Assembly (NCBI GenBank): GCA_001606155.1
Contig: LODT01000004.1
Coordinates: forward strand, 1,401,624 to 1,465,623
DNA from: Tieghemostelium lacteum
Lineage: Eukaryota > Evosea > Eumycetozoa > Dictyosteliales > Raperosteliaceae
Length of the DNA stretch: 64,000 nt
Direction: 5' to 3'
Shown here piece by piece: positions 1 through 11,400 of this stretch. Numbering within the stretch: the stretch's first letter is position 1; each line of letters opens with the position of its first letter. The notes under the pieces were generated by a model that saw only the letters and a program-made list of their open reading frames with translations, did no database searches and was not told the origin of the DNA. Position numbers and translations under genes: made by a program.

Positions 1-331
1 TTTTATGTATTAGCGCTAATCCTTTACACCTAATCCTAATCATCCAATATGTACCTTCTGTAACCTAAAACAACACCTTTAGAATAAATTTTGCTGGACA
101 TTGTATATGTATAGTGTATCAACAGTTATTTCGATGTGCGACAAAAAAAAAAAAAGAAAAATCTAAAAATTGAAAAAAAAATCAAAAAAATTAAAATTTC
201 AAAAAAATTGTTACTCCACTCGTTAGATATTAATATAGATATACAATTGTAATTATAATTAAATAACTTAAAAATCTACAAAATAATTATATTTTTTTTT
301 TATTTTAACTACAGGGAGTTTCACTCCGTAT
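1..331. other. intergenic, left edge
   Basis: AT-rich spacer downstream of the NEK2-like gene. It holds poly-A/T tracts and a perfect 12-bp palindrome (ATTAGCGCTAAT, 9-20). No coding exon or RNA gene was recognised. Confidence 0.5.
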
Positions 332-1461
332 TTACTTAAAAATTGGAGTTGTATTTTGTCTTCTCAGTGGTTGATGTACTTGTGGAGCAAATAATGGTTG
401 AGTATTTTGTGTATACAATGGTGTTGGAACAGTATTATATATTGGTTGTTGTTGTAATTTAATATTTTGATTTGATTGTAAAATATTATTATTATTTGAT
501 TGATCGATATTCTCTTTTTCCATTAATAACTTCTCTCTTTGAATCAGTTGTTGTTCTTTTAATTGCAATTGTTTTTCTTTTTCTTGACACTGTTTTTCTC
601 TAATTTTTATATCCTCTTCCATTTGTTTAAGATTTTGGTAGTACATATTAACTTTTCTCTCTCTAACTCTAACAGAGAGGAAAGGTAAATTTAAGAGTTC
701 ATCAACTGATGGTCTTCTAGTTGGCTAAATATATGCATAAATAGTTAATATAAAGTATTTGAAGGGTATAGGATTGAGGATATACATACATCAACATTAA
801 TCATCATATTAATGATTTTTGATAAATCAGAAGAAAAGTGTGGTGGAATTGGTGAGAATCTACCAGCTTGAATCTTTTGACTGAGAACTTGTGGAGTTTG
901 AGCAGAAAATGGTGGTACAAGACTTGCCATTTCATAGACTAGACAACCAACAGACCAGACATCAGAACGATCGTTATATGCTTGACCATTAATTTGTTCA
1001 GGAGACATGTAGTATGGTGTACCTACAAAAGTATGTGCATAAGCAGAACCATCGAGAATCTTTGCCAAACCAAAATCACCCAATTTTACATTTCTATTCT
1101 CATCCAAGAATAAATTACCAGGCTTAATATCACGATGAAGAATGATACCATCTTTTCTATTGTGAATCTCGGAGAGTGCACCTAGAATCTGAATAAGAGT
1201 TCTCCAAATTACCTCTTCATCGATATACTGTTGATCATGTCTACATTTTCTAATTAGTTGTGAAAGGTCACCACCAGAACAGAATTCCATTACAATATAA
1301 ATCTTTGAAGTTGATTTCTCAATGATTCTATCATAACATCTAACAATATTTGCATGTTTTAATTTTTGTAAAATATTAACTTCATTAACTAATAATTGTT
1401 TTTCTTTTTCTTCCATATGTGCATAACATATCTCTTTCCAAACTAATATCTAAATAAATAT

Positions 1462-1499
<38 letters not shown>

Positions 1500-1633
1500 T
1501 CGTAGTTATCAATATTGTATTCATTTATATTAATCATTTCAATATTTACTTTTCCATCTGATTTTCTTTTGATTTTTGAAACTGATCCAAATGACCCTTT
1601 ACCTAATGGTCCAAGAATTTCATATCCATCCAT
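332..1633 (-). CDS. nek2: NIMA-related protein kinase, NEK2-like
   Basis: Serine/threonine kinase of the NEK family, known for roles in centrosome and mitotic control. Three exons on the minus strand: 1633-1550, 1449-790 and 724-332, each junction with GT..AG and matching phase, giving about 378 aa. The N-terminal catalytic domain has the Gly loop GKGSFG (residues 12-17), the ATP lysine in the WKEI stretch (K33), HRDIKPGN (133-140), DFG (153-155) and GTPYYMSPEQ. The C-terminal exon is a charged coiled-coil stretch rich in Lys, Glu and Gln followed by a basic tail, as in NEK2. The first intron contains an (ATC)n microsatellite. Start chosen at MDGYEILGPLGKGSFG, which begins just before the kinase fold as in the family. 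Subfamily placement is from memory of the family. Confidence 0.93.
1463..1496. repeat. (ATC)n microsatellite in nek2 intron 1
   Basis: About eleven uninterrupted ATC units inside the first intron of the NEK2-like gene. Read on the minus strand it looks like a poly-Asp run, but splicing removes it. Confidence 0.9.
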
Positions 1634-2143
1634 TTTTATTATTATTAGTGTTTTGTGTATTTATCGAATGCAATTAAATTTTTTGATTTTCAAATTTTTA
1701 AGAAATTTTGGAGGGTTATTTTTAACTGTAAAATATTTTCAAAATGTTATAAACAAAAGAGATAAATTAGAATTAAAAATATAAATATAGGAAAAAGAAG
1801 ATATTTATTTAATAGAATTTGTTTTAATAATCATTAATATAATTCAAATAGATTTTCTAAAAATGGTAAAAATTTGAAAAAATTAGCTGTTAAACTTATT
1901 CAAATTTTTAAATCACACTTTTTCAAACTGTGAAATTCAAAAAATACGGATTTTTGGTTAAAAAAATTTGAGCGCAAAAATTAATATGTAAAAATCAATC
2001 AATAAATAAAAATTAAAATTTTTTTTTTAATTCATATTCTAAAAAACAATCATCTGTGATCTTATCACTTTATTACAAAAGCAAAAAACTTTTTTTTATC
2101 ATTCTAGTATTATTTTCAACTAAAACAACTCTTCAAATTAACA
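1634..2143. other. divergent promoter between nek2 and histone H3
   Basis: About 510 bp shared upstream region of two divergent genes. It is very AT-rich with long T tracts just before the H3 ATG. No further gene was seen. Confidence 0.5.
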
Positions 2144-2551
2144 ATGGCTCGTACAAAACAAACAGCTCGTAAATCCACTGGTGCTAAAGTCCCAAGAAAA
2201 CACTTGGGTTCCAAATCCTCTCAAAAACACCCAGCAGGTGCTGGTCTCAAGAAAACTCACAGATTCAAACCAGGAACTGTTGCTCTCAGAGAAATCCGTA
2301 AATACCAAAAATCATCTGATCTCTTGATTAAAAAACTTCCATTCCAAAGATTGGTAAGGGAAATTGCTCAAGAATTCAAAACTGATCTTCGTTTCCAAGC
2401 CACTGCCATCCAAGCTCTACAAGAAGCCTCAGAAGCTTACTTGGTTGGTCTTTTCGAAGATACCAATCTTTGTGCTATCCATGCCAAGAGAGTTACCATC
2501 ATGGTTAAAGATGTTCAATTAGCCAGAAGAATTAGAGGTGAACGTTCTTAA
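2144..2551 (+). CDS. histone H3, divergent variant
   Basis: Core nucleosome histone, 135 aa including Met, single exon. The histone fold is near-canonical ([20 protein letters not shown], then [18 protein letters not shown] and ARRIRGERS). K4, K9 (ARKS) and K14 are kept. The tail differs from the usual sequence in several places: AKVPRK for GKAPRK, K23 followed by SSQ, Q at the usual R26, H in place of S28, and a one-residue deletion before KK(36/37). P121 of the usual IMPKD is V. Codons are enriched in C-ending forms compared with neighbours, as expected for a highly expressed gene. A histone-type stem-loop lies 52 nt after the stop, which points to replication-dependent expression. Confidence 0.96.
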   Translation: MARTKQTARKSTGAKVPRKHLGSKSSQKHPAGAGLKKTHRFKPGTVALREIRKYQKSSDLLIKKLPFQRLVREIAQEFKTDLRFQATAIQALQEASEAYLVGLFEDTNLCAIHAKRVTIMVKDVQLARRIRGERS

Positions 2552-2603
2552 ACGCTTCCCCAAACAAAATACAAAAATGTACAGTGATAAATCATTATAC
2601 AAG

Positions 2604-2637
2604 GGTGTTCTTAAACACCACCCAATATACAAAGAAA
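2604..2637 (+). promoter_or_regulatory. histone mRNA 3' stem-loop and downstream element
   Basis: Downstream of the H3 stop there is a perfect 6-bp stem GGTGTT (2604-2609) / AACACC (2614-2619) with a 4-nt loop CTTA. It is followed directly by ACCCA (2620-2624), the classic 3' flank of the metazoan histone stem-loop. A purine-rich CAAAGAAA (2630-2637) sits 10 nt past the stem, where a histone downstream element that pairs with U7 snRNA is expected. Stem length, loop length, GG..CC ends and flank all agree with the SLBP-binding consensus. The function is inferred from the match. Confidence 0.8.
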
Positions 2638-2967
2638 TTTCTTTTAAAAAGAAAAAACAGAAATATTTTATTATTTTAAAAATACTAACAATTATTCTTT
2701 TTAATTTCATTTCTATTAAATTTAGAATTTAAGGACATTTTAATATGTTAAACAAATAAATTTCTAAAAATACAATTATTTAATAAATTTATTAATTTTT
2801 AATTATTGGTGTGTTATTTTAATTACAGTTTTTTGATTGATTTTATTTTTAAAGTGGGGGTGAAGTTGATTATTTTGATTTATTTTACTAAATACTATTC
2901 CTATATATATTTTTCAGTTTAAATTTGAGTGGTGTGCAAATATTTGTTTTTTTTTTGATGGCCTCTT
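2638..2967. other. intergenic, H3 3' side
   Basis: AT-rich spacer between the convergent H3 and PH-TIPE genes. Small open frames here are low-complexity Lys/Ile runs. Nothing else was recognised. Confidence 0.5.
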
Positions 2968-4019
2968 TTAATAACTTAATTCGATTTGAGTATATTTATT
3001 CAGAGCACTAATTAATAAAAATAGTTCATCTTCAATTTCAGGATCATCCCAAACTTTAACTAAAAAGTCTTGAGATGCCAAAAGTGCATAGGTATTTCTG
3101 ATCTTTTGTAAATTGTGAGGACGGAGATATGGTGCGAAAACCTTACAAGTTTCATTTTCAGCCTCTTTTAGAGCATTTGCAGCCTTTTCAAGAATAGGGG
3201 ACAATTCAGAACCTCTCTTGACACCATAAAATCTAAATGCCTTATCGAGTAGATTGAAACCATCACGAAGATGTTTATCAATACCAACTACATCTTGAAC
3301 CTGTACAGATTTGTTATCCAATTGGAAAAAGACTTTAACTAGAATCTTAATGAGATTCTTTTCCATCTCATTAGCCTTATCATCATTGGTAGTTCTTTTT
3401 ACAATCTTTTTGAAACCGTTAATCAGTTCTCTTCCTTCCTCGGGAATGAGTTTTTTCAATCCACTCTTTCCTACACCTGACGATGCAATCTTTCCGGAGA
3501 TGTTCTTTTTGGCTCTGAATAAAACATCATTTCTACCTTCTCTCTTTACAACTGTCTGATCAAATTGTGGTTCTCCTGCATTCTTTTGACCTATACATTT
3601 CTTTACTAATTCACACCATTTTTGATGATCTGATGTTGTGTTACATGAGAAGTATACTAATTTATTATTAGCATCTCTAATTGAAAAGGAATTGGGTCTT
3701 GTAATACCTTCTGATGTTGGTATCAATACTGCAAATTCAATATCCAATAATTTATATTTTGGATCCTATATTTGGAAAAAATTTTATTATATTAATATAT
3801 CAATTTATGTTATTACAATTTGTTTTTTTTTTTTTTAAGAAATATTTGCAGTATTAATAGATTAAAATTTACTTTTTCATTGTTGTAAATATAAATTCCA
3901 CCATTAACTAATCTAACATATCTATTCTTCCATTTTAGACCAATAAGTGATTGTTTTTTGGTGTAATCTAAAATACCTTGGTGTACAATTTCAATGGTGT
4001 TGCTTGTTGTTGGTTCCAT
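2968..4019 (-). CDS. PH domain + TNFAIP8-like (TIPE) domain protein
   Basis: Two exons (4019-3873 and 3765-2968) give 314 aa. Residues about 10-115 look like a pleckstrin-homology domain: GILDYTKK, then KWKNRYVRLVNGGIYIYNNEK, ending with the helix containing HQKWCELVKKCIG. From about residue 140 the sequence follows the TNFAIP8/TIPE all-helical fold: LFRAKKNISGKIASSGVGKS, then a helix with EMEKNLIKILVKVFFQL, and a C-terminal set ending LFLLISALNKYTQIEL. TIPE proteins carry phosphoinositides in a hydrophobic cavity and affect Rho/Rac and chemotaxis, and PH domains often bind phosphoinositides. A role in membrane lipid signalling is therefore inferred. The TIPE assignment rests on recognised pattern, not on a search. 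Confidence 0.78.
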
Positions 4020-4425
4020 TTGATGATGATGTGTTTGTGTAATATTACTTAAATTGTAGTGATATAATTTTAAAAAAAAAAAAGAGATAATAAATGTACA
4101 AATACGATTCTTAAAGACAGAAAACAGAGTAACTCTTTAGTTAAATGTATTCCTTCCAATCAAAATAAAAAAATCAATAAATCAAAAAAAAAAAAAAACA
4201 AACTGATTGTGTGTTATTTTTAACCACAAAAACCCACTACTTTTTATTTTTATATTTTATGATGAAGAAATATGAATTGTTGTAAACATGACTTTTCAAA
4301 TAACATATTTTAAAAATAGATATACAATATATTTAATAAAATTTATATTATATTAATTAATTTAATTTAAAATTTTCATTATTATTATTATTAAGGAGAT
4401 TCATCTTCTCTTTAACTTTATTCAT
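4020..4425. other. intergenic between PH-TIPE start and ORC3 end
   Basis: AT-rich sequence with poly-A tracts. It serves as the upstream region of the PH-TIPE gene. No gene was recognised. The stretch from 4426 rightwards belongs to the last exon of ORC3. Confidence 0.5.
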
Positions 4426-5939
4426 TTAGTATCCATGTAATTTTTCAACATGGTCAACTCTTCTATTGGTTTTTTGTATAAACCCTAACATTTGCAAAAT
4501 ATCAATAGATGAGGAAAACCTGGCTCTAAAATTAGCATATTTTATAACCGTGCAGTGAAAAATCAATGAAAAAAAATTAGAGCAAATTTCAACGGATGGC
4601 ACAGTAATTAATTAATTCATGTTAGTGTTATTTGAAAAATCTAATTAAACGAGTTGTGTTTTTTTTTTAAGAAAAGTGGGGTAAATACATACTGTAATTC
4701 GGGGTTATGTTCACCAGTTTTGTTAAAGCACATACAATATGAAGTAAACCAGTCATAGATATTGATGAGTTTACCACATTCTAAATAGATATTATAAACT
4801 AATGTAATATCTTCTTGAGATGAATTTGCAATCTTTGGACGACAACATTTACAAGAAAGTACTGAACAACTGTTGGATAGTTGATTTTTAATATCATAAT
4901 AATATCTACAATTAAATGTCTGAGATAGTCTATCTGAGTTATTGATACAGTAAATCTCATACAGTGGGAAGTTTTCATCTAAATCTCTATAGACATAGTT
5001 ATTTACAATATCAGTTAGAATGACAACAAGTTTTTCAATGGCTGCATCTCTGATGGTCTTCTTTTTTGATTCCTTGATTGCATTCTGTAAGAGAAATTGT
5101 CTCTTCTTTTGAACTGACCAATGTTTACTAATCTTGGTAGGTGATTCCTTTTGATTCTTTTCAACTTCAATAAATGCATTGGTATCTGGTGATTTTAATA
5201 GATTTACAACTTCTGTAATTTCACCAACTATATCTACAATAAATGATAATGATAATTTATCTCTTACACCAGGTATCATATTATGTATTGCAAATGATCC
5301 AGAATCTTCATTTAGCTTTTGAACAAAAAATTCTTTGAATTCTCCAAATGTATCTATAATTTTTTTATTAGTTTCATTACTGTTTTTGTTTATTGATATT
5401 AGTATTATTAGAATAGAAAAGGGTTTAAAATTTACATACTTTAGAACTTGTTTTAATTTTGTAAAATATTTAAAATCTTTAATGGAAATGTGGTATATTA
5501 CTTGATTGAATTTCAAATGTGGTATAAATGAAATTAATAGATTATAGTAAAATGATATTAATACCAGTTTAATTGATTTAAAATAGAATATACTTTGTAA
5601 CCATTGAGGAATCAATTTACGATATTGATTACTTTCTTGTAATTTTTGTAAGTTCTCTTTATCTTTTTGTAACCATAATCTAATGGATGGTAAAGCATAA
5701 AGTTTAGTTAAATCACTCTCTCTTAAATGATAATAACCAATTTGAATTCTATGTGGGTGATGATTTAATTCTTTAATATTATTATTGTTGTTAATATTAA
5801 CGTTATTGGTATTATTACTATTATTTATATTATTTATATTGTTTGCAGTTATATCGGGTAATTTTATATTAGGGCTATTGTTATTATTTGTATTATTATT
5901 ACTACTATTATTTGAATTATTTTTAATATTTGGAGATTG

Positions 5940-5981
<42 letters not shown>

Positions 5982-6373
5982 ATTATTCTCATTAAATAGT
6001 TGAGTATGTTTTATAGTTCTATTGATAAAATCTTTTGATGTTTGGAATGGAGTATTTGCTGTACGACTTACAGTATCATCACTAAAATCTTCATCAGATT
6101 CAGATTGTGTATCAGGAGATTCAGACTCATCAGTGCCAAATGTAGGTTTTCTTGCAGTCATATTAAAATCTCTATCAGTATCAGTATTTCTAAGAGAATC
6201 TGATAATTTCTCATCATGACTATATGATACATCTGATTTACTCTTTGAATCATCATCTATATGTTTATCATGATGGAAATTATTACTAAAGAAATCTGAT
6301 TTCTTTTCTAATGCACTTTGAACAAAAATATTTGGTGATTTTGTTGGTTTTGGAGTAGTTGGAGTAGATTTAC

Positions 6374-6407
<34 letters not shown>

Positions 6408-8247
6408 TAAAGTTGTTGGAGTAGTTGTTAAATCAGATTTCTTTGGATCACTTGAATTGAAATCTCTATTTTGATTTGAGGATAGGATATTTAGATGATC
6501 TCTTGAGAAGAGTTGATCAAAGTTACTGTTACAAAGGAAACTTAGAGGTTGGTGATAAAAGTGTTGGTTGATAACGTATTTCAATTGTCTTTTGAAATGG
6601 CTAATGGAGAGATGGTTTAACATGAAATCCTCATAGAGAAATGTGTAGACTTTGGGACCTAACATTAGAACACTATCAGTTAAGAATAACTCTTTAATTA
6701 GTTTTTCAAAGATTTCCATTTGACTGTGAAGATAAAATGATTTGGTATTGAGTATGGTCAGGATATCATGTGGAAGGGTATTGTGAATGAGATCTGGTGA
6801 TGTAGATATAGAGATAACCAATACAAATGGAATTTTCAGACGATAGCTATTACAAAGATAGATGAGATCTTTAATGACATTCTTTTCCCAAGCTTCAAAG
6901 TTTTCAATATATACTATCACTGGGGTTCTAAAAATCTTTAGATTTTCAATGAAATTATTATTATTATTGGAATTGGAAGATTTTAATGGTGGTGTGGTAG
7001 TTTTTAAATTTTGTTGATACCTCTTTTCAAGTAGTTCTATAGTTGGAAATATATAATTTTCAATATACCAATTAGATATCTCTTCAATATTATTACCAAC
7101 TTGTTTGTTTTCAAAAAATGATTGATCAGGATTAATATTATTAATCTTAAATAACTGTCTACAAATTGATTTTATAGAAGATTTAAAAGTTGTACAATCA
7201 TCAGTAGACAATGAGATAAAAGGTGGATTCTGGAATTCATAATCAATACCAGGTTGTTTAATCTTTAGTCTTGTTAAAACACCACCTGATATAGAACCTA
7301 GTAATTGATCAATATCATTTAACCCTGTATATAATATAACTAAAGGTAAAGGATCATTCATATCAATCTCTGAATGAATAGGTTCATCAGATACTATAGA
7401 CTCTAATTGTCTATTAGATATAGGTTTATAGGCAGTAGCTATAAATTCACTGATAGGATCTGTCAAATCAGTATGTAGTGTCAATGCTGGTTTATCAATA
7501 AGAGATTCAATATAAGACCAATGATTATCAAATGCCTGATATCTACTCTCTGTAACCAAATCCAATTCACCAGAATCACTTTTATATCTACTAACAAAAT
7601 CAGCATTAATCTTATCAGAACTCTGAAGATTGTTCTTTAGATTAGGTAGTTTTCTAATAAATTTATTAGACATTGTACCTGAAGTACCACCACTATAACC
7701 ACTACCACTTTTATCCTTATTTCTAAGTTTATCAAGTAGAGTAGTACCATCTTGTTCATCTTCATCACTATCCTGATCCGAAGATTCATAGTCACCAGAC
7801 TTATCATTTGCACTTGACCAATTCCAAAAATCATTCCTACTTGAGATACCAGTATCTCTTTTATCTGTTAAAAATGTTTTTAAAATCTTTAAACTACTAG
7901 TTTGATGACTTTCAGATCTCTATAATATTCCATGAAAAATAATTCATAATTAATCTCAAAAGCCACCAAAACAACAATAAGGATCATAATGATAACAATT
8001 AAAAAATAATAATTACAGAAGTTCTACTATCACAATTATTACAAATAACCAATTTTAATCTCCATTTTCTACTGCAACCAATGGTATGAACCAATTGTTG
8101 ACATTTTGTACAACTTTCAAATTGATTAAATTGTTCTTGTCCTGAACTGATATTTATATATTTTTCAGTTCTTGAGCATATACAACATATACCAGCACCA
8201 ATTTTAATATTACTACTTGTAGTTGTAGTTGTAGTACTATGGCTCAT
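4426..8247 (-). CDS. orc3: origin recognition complex subunit 3 with N-terminal PHD-like zinc finger
   Basis: Subunit of the complex that marks replication origins. Three exons: 8247-8017, 7919-4693 and 4525-4426, about 1185 aa. The body matches ORC3: the AAA-like segment with FRTPVIVYIENFEAWEK, then a stretch ending in HFYHQPLSFLC, and the C-terminal winged-helix part with YNIYLECGKLINIYDWF. The last exon (33 codons) supplies LQMLGFIQKTNRRVDHV, equivalent to the LLGFIKPTK..DHVARL end of animal ORC3. A continuous frame that runs past the donor to a stop at 4641 is therefore intron read-through. The middle carries long Asn runs. Exon 1 encodes a C4HC3 finger (C21, C24, C46, C49, H54, C58, C69, C72), which is unusual for ORC3. 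The exon 1 join is in phase with clean splice sites, but a cDNA would settle it. Confidence 0.9.
5941..5990. repeat. (TTA)n tract encoding poly-Asn in ORC3
   Basis: Trinucleotide run read as Asn codons on the minus strand. It lies in the low-complexity insert in the middle of ORC3; a second run is at about 6371-6408. Confidence 0.85.
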
Positions 8248-8471
8248 TATTGTTGAACTGGTTAATTCCTGTATCCTGAACTAGAAAAATATTATTTTTT
8301 TTTTTTTTTTTTTTATAAAAATTTTCGACTCTTTAGATTTTTTCAATTTTATCACTCACCTCACACCATCTTATTATTACATTGTATAACCATTGTCTTT
8401 TACCTTTTTTTATACAATCAAAAAAGAATAGATAACATTGATATTAAATATACAATTGAAATGATATTATA

Positions 8472-11400
8472 ATGAGTTCAAATTATAATTTCAATAGTAG
8501 TGGCATTTCATCTACTATTACTATTAATAATAGTGGTAGTAATAATAATTTAACTAATAATAACAATAATAATAATAACAATAATAATCATAACACTAGT
8601 AATAGCAATATCAATAATAATAATAAATCTACAAATGGTAGTAGTACTACAAGTGAAAAGAATCAAAAAAAGAGAGAAAAACAAAATAGAGATAGTCAGA
8701 ATCAAAATAACAAATCTTTAAGTTATTTCAACGATGAAAGACATAAAGATAATGCAACCCCAGATTTACAAAGAACAAAAATTGCAAAATGGAGAATGAG
8801 AGAAAGAGTATGTTTTTTTTTGTTTAGAAAAAAAAAACAATATATATAGAAGATAGTTAAATATACTAATTTATTTTAAATATATTATAGATGAAAACAG
8901 TTAGTGTTGCATTAGTACTTTGTTTAAATATAGGTGTTGATCCACCTGATGTTATAAAAACATATCCATGTGCGAGAATGGAGTGTTGGATAGATCCATC
9001 ATCACAACCACCACAAAAATCATTGGATCTCATTGGAAAGACATTACAGATTCAATATGAAAAGTGGCAGAGTAAGGCAAGATATAAACAGAGTTTAGAT
9101 CCTACTGTAGAGGAGGTAAAGAAACTTTGTCTATCATTGAGAAGAAATGCTAAAGATGAAAGAGTTCTATTTCACTACAATGGTCATGGTGTACCAAAAC
9201 CAACTACAAATGGTGAGATTTGGGTATTTAATAGAAATTATACTCAATATATTCCATTGTCTATTTATGAACTTCAGACTTGGATGGGAACACCTTCAAT
9301 CTATGTTTTTGATTGTTCTGCTGCTGGACTTATAGTTAATTGGTTTAATCAATTTGCTGAACAACGCGATAAGGAATTGGAAAGATTTGCAAATGGACAG
9401 CAACAGCAACAAGGCGGAAATAGTGGACAACAAGGTGGAAATGGAGGATCAACACCACAAACACCTCAATCACAATCACAACAGTCTAGTACTCCAGGTA
9501 CACCACAACAATCGAGCCAAAATGGATCAAGTTCCTCTAATGGAAGTGCTAATCAATCACATTTGAGGGATTGTATTTTATTGGCATCTTGTGGACCTAA
9601 TGAGATATTACCAATGAACCCAGATTTTCCAGCAGATATGTTTACAGCATGTCTTACCACACCAATTCGAATTGCACTCAGATGGTTTTGTTCACATTCT
9701 ATTCTGACTGGTATTACCTATGATATGCTCGACAGAATTCCAGGTGGACTATCAAGTAGAAGATCACCACTAGGTGAGCTAAATTGGATATTTACAGCTG
9801 TAACAGATACCATTGCATGGAATGTACTTCCAAGACACTTGTTCCAGAAACTCTTTCGTCAAGATTTACTAGTTGCCAGTCTTTTTAGAAACTATTTATT
9901 GGCAGAGAGAATTATGAGATCTGCAAATTGTACCCCTATATCATGTCCAAAGCTTCCACCAACTTATCAACATCCAATGTGGCAAGCATGGGATTTGGCA
10001 GCTGATTTGGTGATTAGTCAACTACCAACACTTTTAGCAGACCCAAATGCCGAATTTAAATCATCACCATTCTTTACAGAGCAGTTAACTGCTTTTGAGG
10101 TTTGGTTGGAATTTGGATCTGAATTCAAAGATCCACCAGCACAATTACCAATTGTATTACAAGTACTTTTAAGTCAAGCACATAGACATCGTGCTCTAGT
10201 ACTTTTAGGTAAATTCTTGGATTTAGGACCATGGGCTGTAAATTTGGCATTGTGTGTTGGTATATTTCCTTATGTTTTGAAATTACTTCAATCACCTGCC
10301 GGTGAACTTCGACATATTTTAGTATTCATTTGGGCAAAGATTCTAGCACTTGATAAATCATGTCAATTGGATTTGGTAAAGGAGAATGGTCATGCTTATT
10401 TTATAAGTGTACTATCAAGTCCCCAAGTACCTGCTGATCAGAGAACAATGTCGGCATTTGTTCTATCGACCATCTGTAATAATAGCAGACCTGGTCAGAA
10501 TGCATGTTTGAATGGTAACCTTTTACCTATATGTCTTAGTCAGTTATCCGATCCCGATCCAATGGTTAGACGTTGGATGGTTTTGTGCGTTGCAAAAATG
10601 TGGGAGAATTTTGAAGAGGCAAAATGGGCTGCTATTAAAGAACAGGCTCCTGAGAAATTGTGTTTATTGATTACTGATCCTTCACCAGAAGTTAGATCTG
10701 CTGCTGTATATGCTATTGGTGAACTTATTGGTGGTGCTGAAGGTTCTGAACAGCGAACTAATATCGAATTGAATTTGAGTATTACTTTGGCTGTTGTGAC
10801 TGCTGATTGCTCTCCAATGGTTAGAAAGGAATTGGTTATTAGTTTATCAAGAATTGTTAGTTCTTATGAGGCTAATTTTATTCAAGTTGCTCAAGAGATT
10901 GCAAAAGATGAAAGAATGAGAGCTATAATGGAGGCAAAGAGACAAGAGGAATTGAAGAAATCAAAAAAGAAACCATTGGGTGGAAGTAAATCTAGTACTG
11001 CTGAATTCCAAGCTGATGAATATAATAGTTCTAACAGTAGTAATCTTAATGGTACTGGATCAATCTATGATTGTCTTTGGAAGATTTTATTGAATCTATG
11101 TAATGATCCTTTTGATCAGGTTGCTGTAAGATCACAATCTATCATTAGAAGAATTACATCAAAGTTCATGCACGAAGAATTGATACAATATAATTTCCAG
11201 AAACTTGGTATCTTTCAAAATAATCTACAGAGTAACAATAGTAGTAACAATCAAATGCTATCCCAGTCACTACAGTTACAGCAGCAACAACAACAACAAC
11301 AACAGCAACAACAACAACAGCAAAACAATAGCAATAGCAGTAATAATAATAATTTGTCAAATAGTTTCTCTGGACTTGGTAATAATCAGAGTTCTGGTGG

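Noticed and set aside
1515-1784. 89-aa plus-strand frame opposite nek2
   Set aside because: Antisense to the kinase start and intergenic DNA, low complexity, no family signal.
2519-2732. Small frames overlapping the H3 stop and 3' UTR
   Set aside because: Lys/Ile-rich AT noise covering the histone stem-loop, with no independent start context.
4641-4692. Stop at 4641 as the ORC3 C-terminus
   Set aside because: The frame crosses a GTATGT donor into T-rich sequence, and the conserved ORC3 C-terminus is found in a downstream exon.
8472-8849. Independent 125-aa Asn-rich gene before Raptor
   Set aside because: Its end is intron read-through; splicing at 8807/8891 gives the WRMRERMKTVSVAL signature of Raptor.
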